The position numbers and the translations under genes were made by a program. Below the pieces are notes generated by a model. That model saw only the letters and a list, made by a program, of their open reading frames with translations, had not been told where the DNA came from and made no database searches. 64,000 nucleotides of DNA from Niastella soli (lineage in GTDB: Bacteria; Bacteroidota; Bacteroidia; Chitinophagales; Chitinophagaceae). This document shows, one piece after another, positions 50,463-59,158 of this stretch. Numbering within the stretch: position 1 is the stretch's first letter; each line of letters starts with the position of its first letter. The stretch spans positions 124,001 through 188,000 of the forward strand of contig NZ_JAGHKO010000002.1 in the NCBI RefSeq assembly GCF_017742245.1, in the 5' to 3' direction.

Positions 50463-51713
50463 CTACTGGCCCTTTTCTTCCCATATACAGGAAAGATGCA
50501 CGATCGATTCTACGCTTTTCTGCATATCCTGTACGCTCACGTATTCATGTTTACCATGAAAGGCCATTTCTCCGGTGAAGATATTCGGACAGGGCAGCCC
50601 CATAAACGATAACCGCGATCCGTCTGTACCACCGCGGGCGCTCATTTCAATCAATGGCACACCTGCCCTTTTTATGGCTTCCTTCGCATAGGCAGAAACC
50701 TGTGGGTACTTATCAAGCACCTCTTTCATATTGCGGTACTGTTCGCGCACTTCAAAATCAGCTTTAGCGCCGGGGAAACGTTGGAGCGTAGCCGCCAGCT
50801 TCTCCTTTAATAGGGTCTCATATTCAGCCAGCTTTGCAGTTATAAAATCGCGAATAATAAACTCCAATGTTACCTTTTCAGCAATTCCGTTAATACGCAC
50901 CGGATGCACAAAACCCTGGCGTTTTTCCGTTGTTTCGGGCGACAGGCTATCTGTTGGCAGGGATTCCAGAAAGGCGCCAGCCACTTTCATTGCATTCACC
51001 AGTTTATCCTTTGCATAACCGGGGTGCGCACTGATTCCATGAAAAGTAATGGTAACTCCATCGGCAGAAAAAGTTTCATCTTCATAAGCTCCGCGTTCGC
51101 CCGCATCGAGTGTATATGCAAACTCCGCCCCCAGCTTTTTCAGATCGGCCTTATCTACACCCCGGCCAATTTCCTCATCGGGCGTAAAGAGGATCTTAAT
51201 GGTGCCATGTTTAACATGGGGGTTCGTCATAAAATAATGGGCCATATCCATGATAACGGCTACGCCTGCCTTATCATCGGCGCCGAGCAAGGTTGTACCG
51301 GAAGCAGTAATAAGATCCTCCCCTTTCTTTTTAAGCAAATAGGGATGCTCCGCTGGCCTGATCACCTGTGTGGGATCATCTGGCAGCACTATATCACCGC
51401 CATCGTAGTTAGTGTGCACAATAGGTTTTACGTCCTTTCCGGTACAGTCAGGCGCAGTATCAACATGCGAACAAAAACAGATCACCGGCACCTGTTTGGT
51501 AGTATTGGAAGGTATGGTGGCATACACATACCCATTGTCATCAAGCTGTGCATCGGTAATGCCCATTGCCTGCAACTCCTGCACCAATATCCGGCTCAGG
51601 TCTTTTTGTTTTTCCGTACTGGGACAGGTTGTTGATTGGGGATCGCTTTGCGTATCTACCTGCACATACCGCAAAAACCTGTCCTTCACGCTAAAACTAT
51701 AGTTAGTAAACAT
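50463..51713 (-). CDS. pepT: Peptidase T (tripeptide aminopeptidase)
   Basis: The 416-residue M20 metallopeptidase carries the zinc site: CFCSHVDTAPD (about 78-88), TTLLGADDKAGVAV, FTPDEEIGRGVDKADL and the C-terminal FHGKHEYVSVQDMQKS. The dimerisation domain with ISAHPGYAKDKLVNAM and the ARGGTDGSRLSFMGLP segment are typical of PepT, which removes N-terminal residues from tripeptides in the cytosol. The ATG at 51713 fits the family N-terminus; a frame ten residues longer is less likely. It is divergent from the CPBP gene, 52 nt away. Confidence 0.95.
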   Translation of the reverse strand: MFTNYSFSVKDRFLRYVQVDTQSDPQSTTCPSTEKQKDLSRILVQELQAMGITDAQLDDNGYVYATIPSNTTKQVPVICFCSHVDTAPDCTGKDVKPIVHTNYDGGDIVLPDDPTQVIRPAEHPYLLKKKGEDLITASGTTLLGADDKAGVAVIMDMAHYFMTNPHVKHGTIKILFTPDEEIGRGVDKADLKKLGAEFAYTLDAGERGAYEDETFSADGVTITFHGISAHPGYAKDKLVNAMKVAGAFLESLPTDSLSPETTEKRQGFVHPVRINGIAEKVTLEFIIRDFITAKLAEYETLLKEKLAATLQRFPGAKADFEVREQYRNMKEVLDKYPQVSAYAKEAIKRAGVPLIEMSARGGTDGSRLSFMGLPCPNIFTGEMAFHGKHEYVSVQDMQKSVESIVHLSCIWEEKGQ

Positions 51714-51765
51714 GTAAGCTGTATTTTTGGCAATATAACTCAAATATCGATCAACTCATTCCTCC

Positions 51766-52629
51766 ATGACGCCAGGCATTTCTACCCCGCTTATTAAACA
51801 AGGCTGGTTAAGAGCTGTTCTACTTTATGTGGCCTTTAGCAGTGGTGGGCTACTGGCAGGTATTGCCAGTGGGTTGTTTACGTTAAACCCGGCCGATAGT
51901 ACCGCATTTAGTCAAAAGCTTCTTAACAGGGTCATTCTGGCACTGTTTATATTTGAATTAGCAGGCATGGGTCTGGCCATCATCTTTCGCCGTTACATCG
52001 ATCGGCGGCCGGTAAAAAGCCTGGGATTTCAATGGCAGCCATTTCAACGGGATGCCCTTATCGGTTTTTGTCTGGGCCTGGCCTTATTAGGCACCAGTAC
52101 CCTGCTGCTATTGGGCACCCACAACCTGGAATATACCGATGCTCATTTTGCCGCCGCTGACCTGTTTACAGGACTGGTATTAATGATATTGATAGCCTTT
52201 ACCGAAGAAATGGTGTTCAGGGGATACATTCTTAACAACCTGATGGAATCGATGAATAAATGGGCAGCCCTGGGTGTGTCAGCCGTTTTGTTTACAATGG
52301 CCCATGGCAGTAACCCCGGCATCTCATTCATAGCTGTTATTAACCTGTTTTTAGCCGGTCTGTTACTGGGCATTAACTTCATATATACCCGCAATATCTG
52401 GTTTGCCATTTGTTTCCACTTTAGCTGGAACTTTCTACAGGGACCGGTCTTGGGTTATGAAGTGAGCGGACTGCCTTTACAAAGCGTATTACAACCTGCA
52501 TTAAATGGCCCCTGGTGGATAACCGGCGGGGCGTTTGGAGTAGAAGGTTCGTTTGTAGCTACCGGCCTTTTGCTACTTGCGTTATTGTTGTTATATGCCG
52601 CCTATGAAAAGCAGTCTGAACTGGGATAG
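51766..52629 (+). CDS. CPBP-family intramembrane metalloprotease (Abi/CAAX-like)
   Basis: The 287-residue protein has about eight membrane spans and the CPBP motifs: FTEEMVFRGYILNNLM (EExxxR, about residues 146-161), LFTMAHGSNPG with the second-motif His, and CFHFSWNFLQG with the third. Relatives cleave prenylated or membrane peptides, or take part in bacteriocin immunity. The substrate is unknown. It is a single gene, ended by a strong hairpin at 52713. Confidence 0.92.
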   Translation: MTPGISTPLIKQGWLRAVLLYVAFSSGGLLAGIASGLFTLNPADSTAFSQKLLNRVILALFIFELAGMGLAIIFRRYIDRRPVKSLGFQWQPFQRDALIGFCLGLALLGTSTLLLLGTHNLEYTDAHFAAADLFTGLVLMILIAFTEEMVFRGYILNNLMESMNKWAALGVSAVLFTMAHGSNPGISFIAVINLFLAGLLLGINFIYTRNIWFAICFHFSWNFLQGPVLGYEVSGLPLQSVLQPALNGPWWITGGAFGVEGSFVATGLLLLALLLLYAAYEKQSELG

Positions 52630-52690
52630 ATGGGATTATTGGAATGATTGGAAATAGGATAGTTGGGATGGATGGGATGGTGGGATGTTT
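52622..52690. repeat. Degenerate GGGAT/GGAAT repeats
   Basis: GGGATAGATGGGATTATTGG, then GGAATGATTGGAAATAGG, GTTGGGATGGATGGGATGG and TGGGATG follow each other from the last codons of the CPBP gene onwards. It is the mirror form of the ATCCCATCC tract at 835-875. Confidence 0.65.
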
Positions 52691-52712
52691 CGGATAATAC
52701 ATTCAATTATAG

Positions 52713-52748
52713 AAAAGGCGGAGTCGTATTAGAACGGCTCCGCCTTTT
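52713..52748. terminator. Bidirectional terminator between convergent genes
   Basis: AAAAGGCGGAGTCGT pairs with ACGGCTCCGCCTTTT (about 15 bp, one G-T pair) around a 6-nt loop. It lies between the CPBP gene (plus) and the 52809 gene (minus) and can serve both. Confidence 0.88.
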
Positions 52749-52808
52749 ACTTATAGGGGTAGATATATCCAATATCCCACTGGTCCCCAAAATCCCATTA
52801 TCTCAGTA

Positions 52809-53471
52809 TTATTTAGTTGATTTCTTAACTGCCGGTTTCTTTTTTGCGGCAGCTGCTTTGGCAGCTTGTTCAGCCTGTATTGCTTCCTGTGCAGCTACTT
52901 CGTCTACATATACGATTTTACCCTCAGGGATCTCCAGGGTCCCAAAAACAGACGGCATAATGTAAATTACATTTACCAGGGAATTATGGCTGGCATCGAC
53001 AAACTTCCAGGTAAGGCCATTGTCGGTTGACTCCCCTAGCAGATAAGTAAATGTCTTCACCTTTCCCCGGCTTTCGTCCCATGACTCCCGTACTTTTTCA
53101 ATTACACACTGCCAGGTATCTTCCTTATTTAACAGGTTCAATAGCTGGAGCTTTTCAGGCTTTTCTTCCGTTTTGGGTTCATTGTGATAATGGATGGTCA
53201 CCACATGTTCTTTAAACCCGTCTTTGCCTCCATAATACTTAATGGCACTGGCCATGCTTAAATTCATGTAGGTGTCCCATTCAGCGTAAAAATTGGCCTT
53301 AGTTAGGCTCTCGGCAAACTTCAGGGCATTACGGGTAGCAATGGCCGTATCCGATTCGGGCAATGAGGAATCGGTGGTGGAAGGGGCTGCGGTTTGATCC
53401 TGAGCGTGAACAATACCAGATAAACAGATAAATAGTGCGCACGTAATGATGCACTTAGTGGTTTGTATCAT
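52809..53471 (-). CDS. Exported protein of unknown function with an Ala/Lys tail
   Basis: The 220-residue protein has a signal peptide (to about residue 23, VHAQ), a mixed fold (about 45-180, FYAEWDTYMNLSMASAIKYYGGKDGF, then WKFVDASHN) that recalls NTF2-like or DUF4878-type proteins, and a helical C-terminus AAQEAIQAEQAAKAAAAKKK ending KPAVKKSTK. The tail is basic and of low complexity. It is a single gene. No function is proposed. Confidence 0.75.
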   Translation of the reverse strand: MIQTTKCIITCALFICLSGIVHAQDQTAAPSTTDSSLPESDTAIATRNALKFAESLTKANFYAEWDTYMNLSMASAIKYYGGKDGFKEHVVTIHYHNEPKTEEKPEKLQLLNLLNKEDTWQCVIEKVRESWDESRGKVKTFTYLLGESTDNGLTWKFVDASHNSLVNVIYIMPSVFGTLEIPEGKIVYVDEVAAQEAIQAEQAAKAAAAKKKPAVKKSTK

Positions 53472-53661
53472 AGGGTATAAATTAGGGGACCAAAATAGAA
53501 AAAAAATCCGGGCAGGTCAATATCGGAAAACTACTAGAAGGGAAGTATGGGCAGGAACACGCATATAACGAAGCAGGCAACTTACTCTCTGCAATACCTG
53601 CAAAAAGCCAGTTGCCTGCTGAAACTATGTATTGATCAGGCCGGGGCCTGTATCCGTTATA

Positions 53662-54117
53662 TTAGGGCATAATGATGCGAGAAGGTGCGGCACCAATTTC
53701 AACCAGTTCAATGTCAAAAACCAGGTCTTCACCAGCTAAAGGGTGATTGGCATCGAGCATTACATTTTCTTCACCGATCTCAGTAACTACTACAGGAATG
53801 ACATGTCCTTCAGAATTGGTCATATTCAACCGCATACCCACTTCCAGGTCCATATCTTCAGGGAATTCGGTCACGGGGAAGGCAACGATCATCTCGGGAT
53901 TTTTAGGACCATATGCTTCGGTAACTGGAATATTAATGGTTTTTTTATCACCAACAACCATTCCCATAACACCATTATCGAAACCAGGAATAACCATTCC
54001 GCTTCCTACTTCAAATTGCAGCGGTTCACGACCTGCTGAGGAATCGAAAGTTGTTCCATCGGTTAAACGGCCATGATAATGAACCTTTACAGTATCGCCG
54101 CTTTTTACTTGTTGCAT
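53662..54117 (-). CDS. FKBP-type peptidyl-prolyl isomerase, SlyD-like
   Basis: The 151-residue protein has the FKBP fold interrupted by an insert-in-flap domain as in SlyD: VKVHYHGRLTDGTTFDSS (about 11-28), GMVIPGFDNGVMGMVVGDKK, then the flap insert AYGPKNPEM to MRLNMTNSEG, and NHPLAGEDLVFDIELVEI. No His-rich metal tail is present. It should speed proline isomerisation and chaperone proteins in the cytosol. The ATG at 54117 removes 13 extra residues of a longer frame and leaves a normal family start (MQQVKSGDTVKVHY). Confidence 0.93.
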   Translation of the reverse strand: MQQVKSGDTVKVHYHGRLTDGTTFDSSAGREPLQFEVGSGMVIPGFDNGVMGMVVGDKKTINIPVTEAYGPKNPEMIVAFPVTEFPEDMDLEVGMRLNMTNSEGHVIPVVVTEIGEENVMLDANHPLAGEDLVFDIELVEIGAAPSRIIMP

Positions 54118-54342
54118 ACTTACTTTATTAGTGTTTAAAATTGTCAGGAAAATCAACTCTCCCGTCCCACATCGCCGTATCCGCTTGACATTTGGTGAAT
54201 AGAAGCGAGCAGATTAAAAAGCCTAATTCCCTTTGGTACAAAGTAAAAGGAATATTTTGGGGCAGCCAATAAAAGTTTTTTAATGACATTTGCCTCCTGA
54301 AAGCTTTAACTGTGTACTGATAACCAGTAACAAAAGAACCAA

Positions 54343-55290
54343 ATGGAAAAAATAAATCAACCATCAAATATCATTCCCCGCATTGTATTCATGGGCACCC
54401 CCGAATTTGCCGTAGCCTCACTTGATGCTTTGGTGCAAGCAGGGTGTAATATCGTAGCCGTGATAACGGCACCCGATAAACCTGCGGGCCGTGGAATGAA
54501 ATTAACAGAAAGCGCCGTCAAAAAATATGCCGTTGAAAAACAGCTGCCAATTCTGCAACCGGTAAAGCTGAAAGACCCGGAGTTTTTGCAGGAATTAAAG
54601 GACCTGAAGGCCGATCTGCAGATAGTGGTTGCTTTTCGTATGTTGCCAGAGATAGTTTGGGACATGCCGTCGATGGGCACCATAAACCTTCACGGCTCTT
54701 TGTTACCTCAATATCGCGGTGCGGCGCCTATTAACTGGGCCGTTATCAATGGAGAAAAAGCAACCGGGGTTACTACATTTAAACTGCAACATGAAATTGA
54801 TACCGGCGATATCCTGTTACAGGAAAGTTTTCCTATAGGGGAAGATGAAACAGCCGGTGAAGTGCATGATAAAATGAAAGAGATCGGCGCGCAATTACTG
54901 GTGAAAACCGTGCAAGGTTTGGCAAAAGGCAACTTAACTGAAATACCGCAAAAGGCAGATAGCGGTCCCATTCAACATGCGCCTAAAATTTTTACAGAAA
55001 CCTGTAAGATCGAATGGGACCATTCCGTGATCGCCATTTACAACCTTATCAGGGGTTTATCGCCCTACCCCGCGGCATTCACTTATTTGAATGATAAAAT
55101 GTTGAAAATTTACAAGGCAAAAAAGGAATTGCACAATTCCCCTAAAAGCCCTGGCTCATTTGAAACGGATAATAAAACTTATCTGAAATTCGCGGGTTCA
55201 GATGGGTACATTTATGTAACCGAATTACAACTCGAAGGGAAGAAGAAAATGGGAATTGAGGAATTTCTTAGAGGATATAGGTTTTCTTAG
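54343..55290 (+). CDS. fmt: Methionyl-tRNA formyltransferase
   Basis: The 315-residue protein has the formyltransferase domain (about 8-205) with IVFMGTPEFAVASLDAL, the folate-binding and catalytic NLHGSLLPQYRGAAPI and TGVTTFKLQHEIDTGDIL, and the C-terminal OB-like domain (about 215-315) with RGLSPYPAAFTYLN. It formylates initiator Met-tRNA. It is a single gene. The TAG stop runs directly into TTGACAAG and then into other repeats. Confidence 0.96.
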   Translation: MEKINQPSNIIPRIVFMGTPEFAVASLDALVQAGCNIVAVITAPDKPAGRGMKLTESAVKKYAVEKQLPILQPVKLKDPEFLQELKDLKADLQIVVAFRMLPEIVWDMPSMGTINLHGSLLPQYRGAAPINWAVINGEKATGVTTFKLQHEIDTGDILLQESFPIGEDETAGEVHDKMKEIGAQLLVKTVQGLAKGNLTEIPQKADSGPIQHAPKIFTETCKIEWDHSVIAIYNLIRGLSPYPAAFTYLNDKMLKIYKAKKELHNSPKSPGSFETDNKTYLKFAGSDGYIYVTELQLEGKKKMGIEEFLRGYRFS

Positions 55291-55415
55291 TTGACAAGAC
55301 ACTGAGCGTCCTGAGCGGAGTTGAAGGATCGAAGAGTCAGCAAAGAGACCGAGCGCAGTCGAGGGCTCAGGTTAACAAGAAAGGCAGGTTGAAAAGGTTG
55401 ATAAAGTTAATTTAA
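55288..55415 (+). repeat. Repeat mosaic behind fmt
   Basis: It starts with TAGTTGACAAG, which includes the fmt stop. Then come CTGAGCGTCCTGAGCGG, GAGTTGAAGGATCGAAGAG and GACCGAGCGCAGTCGAGGG (units of the GAGTCGAAGG family), and finally GTTGAAAAG, GTTGATAAA, GTTAAT in tandem. Confidence 0.8.
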
Positions 55416-55420
55416 AATAA

Positions 55421-55451
55421 AAACCCACTCTGGTATCAGAGTGGGTTTCTT
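55421..55451. terminator. Bidirectional terminator between fmt and the LysM gene
   Basis: A perfect 12-bp stem (AAACCCACTCTG with CAGAGTGGGTTT) encloses GTAT. The minus strand continues with a T-rich run, the plus strand with CTTATT. It lies between convergent genes. Confidence 0.88.
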
Positions 55452-55587
55452 ATTATAGATATTTAATTCTTGAGTTTATTCCTGGATCTCAGCCTTCCGC
55501 GCTGAGGTGTATTTTCTATCTGCCCTCTCCCTTCTGCCCTTTGCCTTTTCCCCATTGCCTATTGCCCATTACCCATTTGCACTTTCA

Positions 55588-56664
55588 CTAATAAGCTACA
55601 TCAACATAAAACTTACCCATTTCCGCACCCAGTTCCGCCGCTGCGGCATCACTCAGGCGAAGGGTAAGTCCAACGCTTTCGCGCATATCCGGTAATTGCC
55701 CCAGTACTTTGGCAAAAACAGATTTATTGGTAGAGTTATACGTGATCTTAACAATAGTGCCCACCGGAACATTATTCATCAGGGCATAGTACTTTCCATC
55801 TTTCCAGCCACTGGTGCTTCTGAAAATACCAGCATTACCTGCGGTTGATTTTCCACTGCCATTATAGGTTGGTTTGAAATAACCACCCTTGTACCCGGAA
55901 TAATTTCCTTCAGTTGCACTAACAGGGGTAACCGGTGTGGTTGGTGGCGGTGTACCTATATCTTTTTTGGCATCTTCTTTTTTAGGCTCTTCTTTCTTTA
56001 ATTCTTCTTTATGGGTTTCAACCTTGGTCTCAGTTGTTTTTGTATCAGCTGGCTTTGTTTCGGTTGTTTTTGTTTCGGCAGGTTTTGTTTCGGCAGGTTT
56101 CTCCGTTTTAACCACAGCGGTCTCAGTAGGTTTAGCAGCGGTGCCGACAGTTGTTGCAGCCGGAACGATCAATTTCTTAAGCCCATTGGCTGCCAGTGGC
56201 GATGAAGCAGTTTTAACCTTCAGGTAGCCTACGATCAGTTTCATACCAGCCTGTAACTGGTCGTTGGTGACACTGTTCCATTTTTCCAGCGACTCAATGG
56301 GTAATTTATTATAATTCTGACTAATGCGATACATCCATTCTTTTTCCTGCACAATATGATAAACCGGCACAAATACCTCATCGGCATTCTTTTTACCATC
56401 CTGTGAAAAGTTGTGTGCGGAAAGGGGCACTTTTAGTTCCTGTCCAATTGAAAGCTTGTCCATGGTGACCCCAGAGAAAGTGGCAATATCCTTGGGCTGT
56501 GAATTGTATAACCGCCCAATAGCAAACCAGGTTTCTTTGGGTTGTACCGTATGCATCAGGTAAAGGTCAGGAGAAGTACCCTTCACAGTCATGTCTGACT
56601 GTGACCAGGCAAATTGGGTAAACACCAATAACGCGATAACTAAAACTCCTTTATACTTCAACAT
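55588..56664 (-). CDS. LysM protein with a C-terminal RlpA-like (double-psi barrel) domain
   Basis: The 358-residue protein has a signal peptide (to about residue 23, AWSQ), two LysM motifs (about 40-85, HTVQPKETWFAIGRLYN, and 105-150, HIVQEKEWMYRISQNYN), a linker rich in Lys, Glu, Thr and Pro (about 180-240, repeated ETKPAETKTTETK) and a C-terminal domain (about 275-355, YYALMNNVPVGTIVKITY, LRLSDAAAAELGA) like the barrel of RlpA. It should bind peptidoglycan in the periplasm. The ATG at 56664 starts a good signal peptide; an ATG 21 nt upstream is an alternative. Confidence 0.9.
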   Translation of the reverse strand: MLKYKGVLVIALLVFTQFAWSQSDMTVKGTSPDLYLMHTVQPKETWFAIGRLYNSQPKDIATFSGVTMDKLSIGQELKVPLSAHNFSQDGKKNADEVFVPVYHIVQEKEWMYRISQNYNKLPIESLEKWNSVTNDQLQAGMKLIVGYLKVKTASSPLAANGLKKLIVPAATTVGTAAKPTETAVVKTEKPAETKPAETKTTETKPADTKTTETKVETHKEELKKEEPKKEDAKKDIGTPPPTTPVTPVSATEGNYSGYKGGYFKPTYNGSGKSTAGNAGIFRSTSGWKDGKYYALMNNVPVGTIVKITYNSTNKSVFAKVLGQLPDMRESVGLTLRLSDAAAAELGAEMGKFYVDVAY

Positions 56665-56711
56665 AGGCGATGCATTTCGTAACATTTGCAAAGATGTAGA
56701 ATTAATTTTAA

Positions 56712-58148
56712 TTAGCTGTTTTCATTTGCACTATCAACCGCTCTCTTCAGGATGCGCCAGTTCTGTGGATAATAATTATTGATCCTGTTTGGCAATACCT
56801 TTATCCAGCCTACATTATACTGCTCATACTGTACCAGGGTCCAACCCCTATGGCCAATAGATAAGCTAACTTCCTCCCGCCTCAAATATTGTAAGGCATC
56901 TTCCTTTTTTAACGTTACTGCAACAATTGCGGGATTAATGATGGTGCTTAGCGCCAGCGCATGATCAGGGACCAGGTCGCTGCCTGCTATCTTACCAATT
57001 GCTATGCCAGCTCTTCGAACATACACATTATCTACAATAGTAAGCAGTTCTTTTTCCAGTTGCTGCGGAAAAGCCAGTATTTCTTCTTTCATTTTCCATA
57101 ACTGCATAGGCGATCCTGGTTGCAACCAGGGTTGAATAATCGCCGTTTCGTTTTTGGAAGCTTTCTGTAATAATGATTTTTTAGGGGGCTTTATAGTACC
57201 GCGGCCGCCCTCCTGTTTGCGAAAACAGCTGATAAAAAAGCCTTCCCCTTTTACTTTATAGGGGAAAAACCGGTAACCATAGGCCCGGCGTCCATCCGAT
57301 TGCGTTTCAACAATACCCCATGTGGCATCTATCGTCAAAGGCAAACTGTCAACAGGAAACGAATCCATCAGCCAGTCGCCAATATGCTCATCTTCTTCTT
57401 TTGAATAGGAACAGGTGGAATAGATCAGCACACCGCCTTCCTTCAGGGCGGGCATAACAGCGGCCAGAATGCGCTGCTGGCGTTGATAACACAGTTCTAC
57501 ATTCTGTTCGCTCCATTCACCAATAGCTTCCCGTTCGCGTCTGAACAGCCCTGAACCCGAACAGGGCGCATCTATTACAATTACATCAAAGAAATTTTCT
57601 AACCGTTCAAAGGTTGTTGGGTCGGCATTGGTAACAATTACATTGGCCCCACCCCATTTAATACTGTTCTCCTCCAGAATAGCAGCCCTCGATTTGATCA
57701 CCTCATTACTCACCAGTAAACTATCGGCGCTAATGAGCGATTGCAACAGGGTTGATTTTCCACCCGGTGCTGCGCACAGGTCCAGTACGCGTAATGGCTG
57801 GCTTACGTCTGTAGTTTGCACAAGCGCCTGCTCCAGGAACATGCTCGACGCCTCCTGTACATAATACGCACCAGCGTGTATTAGTGGATCAAAAATAAAG
57901 ACAGGCCGCTCTGGTAAATAGTAGCCATTGGACGACCAGGGGATCTTTACGGACTGTGGCGTTAAAAACTGATCAATTGCCAGCTGCCGATTGTTACCCT
58001 GTCCCGACTTGTCGGGAATTACCGACTTAGCAGCATTCACCCTTACCGAGGTAACCTGCTCGCCGCTTTCATGCACCTGTATAAACGCCTCTTTATCGAA
58101 GCCCGCGATACCGGTTAATGAATCAAGAAGTTGTTGAGGAAGTTGCAC
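56712..58148 (-). CDS. RsmF/NSUN-like rRNA cytosine-C5 methyltransferase
   Basis: The 478-residue protein has the SAM domain with LDLCAAPGGKSTLLQSL (about 115-131), VIVIDAPCSGSGLFRRE and the catalytic Cys in LIYSTCSYSKEEDE, and a C-terminal RNA-binding part (about 370-478, NVGWIKVLPNRINNYYP), as in RsmF (YebU), which modifies 16S rRNA. The start is a GTG; a -7 box lies 4 nt before it. Residues about 40-55 (KSVIPDKSGQGNNRQL) are coded by a diverged copy of the palindrome repeat (57984-58031), 48 bp and in frame. Confidence 0.93.
   Translation of the reverse strand: MQLPQQLLDSLTGIAGFDKEAFIQVHESGEQVTSVRVNAAKSVIPDKSGQGNNRQLAIDQFLTPQSVKIPWSSNGYYLPERPVFIFDPLIHAGAYYVQEASSMFLEQALVQTTDVSQPLRVLDLCAAPGGKSTLLQSLISADSLLVSNEVIKSRAAILEENSIKWGGANVIVTNADPTTFERLENFFDVIVIDAPCSGSGLFRREREAIGEWSEQNVELCYQRQQRILAAVMPALKEGGVLIYSTCSYSKEEDEHIGDWLMDSFPVDSLPLTIDATWGIVETQSDGRRAYGYRFFPYKVKGEGFFISCFRKQEGGRGTIKPPKKSLLQKASKNETAIIQPWLQPGSPMQLWKMKEEILAFPQQLEKELLTIVDNVYVRRAGIAIGKIAGSDLVPDHALALSTIINPAIVAVTLKKEDALQYLRREEVSLSIGHRGWTLVQYEQYNVGWIKVLPNRINNYYPQNWRILKRAVDSANENS
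57984..58031. repeat. Diverged palindrome unit inside the RsmF-like gene
   Basis: CTGCCGA-TTG, a changed middle, and CCCGACTTGTCGGG (58003-58016) align with the spacer unit at 44911-44957 in the same order. The inner palindrome is intact over 14 bp. The unit is read through as codons of the methyltransferase. Confidence 0.8.
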
Positions 58149-58152
58149 CCCG

Positions 58153-58160
58153 CAAATTTA
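58153..58160 (-). promoter_or_regulatory. -7 box of the RsmF-like gene, 4 nt before its GTG
   Basis: TAAATTTG on the minus strand is a full match to TAnnTTTG. At 4 nt from the GTG the transcript would begin at the start codon, which supports GTG as the start. Confidence 0.55.
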
Positions 58161-58185
58161 TGAAATAATGGCCAAGTCCAGGAAT

Positions 58186-58290
58186 CGGCAGACGGCAGAC
58201 GGTCTCGGCTCAGCCGAGAGCAGACGGCAGACGTGACTCGCGATTATTGAGATTAATAACCTTTTGCGCCGCCAAAATTCTTCTGCCTTC
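58186..58290. repeat. Heptamer array split by a palindrome, then the 42-bp core
   Basis: CGGCAGA units (58189-58202) are interrupted by CTCGGCTCAGCCGAG (58204-58218) and resume as GCAGACGGCAGACG. The core CTCGCGATTATTGAGATT...TTTTGCGCCGCC follows (58237-58273) and leads into TTCTGCC, TTCTGCT. Confidence 0.85.
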
Positions 58291-58338
58291 TGCTTCCACC
58301 ACCGAAGCCTTGGCGAAGGAGGGCCTTCGCATAAAACA

Positions 58339-58369
58339 AATACCGCTCTCCCCAGGGCAGAACGGTATT
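58339..58369 (-). terminator. Terminator of the MORN-repeat gene
   Basis: On the minus strand AATACCG and CGGTATT pair, with an imperfect inner stem, and TTTGTTTTAT follows. It lies 28 nt beyond the stop of the gene at 58397. Confidence 0.7.
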
Positions 58370-58396
58370 CAGCTATATAAAAGTTCGGTTTCTTGA

Positions 58397-58999
58397 TTAT
58401 TTCACCACCTTATCGGCCTTGAATTTTCTTGAAGTTATCAGCTGACCGCGCACATCATAAAACTTGAATACGCCTTCACGTTTATCGTTTAAATAACTTC
58501 CGGTCTCTTTCACCGTACCATTAGGGTTATATTCGGTGGTATTACCATTTCTTTTACCGTTTTTGTAATGGATGATGATCCTTCTTCCACCACCTTCAAA
58601 ATTGGCGGCGTACCAGTCAACTGAACTACTATCATCCCGGTGTTCCATTTCTTTGGGTTTACCGTTGGTATAGTAGGTAGTAGTAGTACCAACCAGCTTA
58701 TTGAAGTTAACTATGGTATCAGTTTTTATCAAATTCCCTTTTGTATCGTATGATTTGGCTGCCTGAAATTTGCCCTTTTCTTTAAAATGGATCTCTGTTT
58801 TCAGCTTTCCGAACAGAAAAGATTTCTCAACACCTTCCGTATGATCGTCATTCAGGTACTGGTACTCATAGGTAAGTTGACTTTTGGGCTTCGACACAGC
58901 AGAATCATCTACTTTCGAGAATGAATTGTCCTGGGCTTTGCTGACCTGACAGGTAACTACTAAAGCAAAAGCAGCGAGGAGAGCACTTTTTGTGATCAT
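58397..58999 (-). CDS. Exported MORN-variant repeat protein (YwqK-like)
   Basis: The 200-residue protein has a signal peptide (to about residue 22, SKAQ) and about four MORN-2-type repeats: TTYYTNGKPKEM, IIHYKNGKRNGNTTEYNPNG, GSYLNDKREGVFKFYD. Relatives are annotated as YwqK antitoxins, but this name comes from one distant member. No toxin gene is adjacent and the protein is exported, so an envelope role is more likely. Confidence 0.85.
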   Translation of the reverse strand: MITKSALLAAFALVVTCQVSKAQDNSFSKVDDSAVSKPKSQLTYEYQYLNDDHTEGVEKSFLFGKLKTEIHFKEKGKFQAAKSYDTKGNLIKTDTIVNFNKLVGTTTTYYTNGKPKEMEHRDDSSSVDWYAANFEGGGRRIIIHYKNGKRNGNTTEYNPNGTVKETGSYLNDKREGVFKFYDVRGQLITSRKFKADKVVK

Positions 59000-59158
59000 A
59001 TTGTACGATTAACAATTATTTGCGGCTAAGATAATGGAGAAATTTTGTGTACGCAATGCACATAACTCATTCTTTTACAAACACCTGAACAGTTTCTTTG
59101 CGTACAAATACAGCATTTCCCTTATTGTGCAGCCCTTATAACGGCATACCGGGGCCAT

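Noticed and set aside
58397-58999. Toxin-antitoxin pair around the YwqK-like protein
   Set aside because: The protein is exported and no toxin-like gene is adjacent. The antitoxin label comes from annotation of distant relatives.
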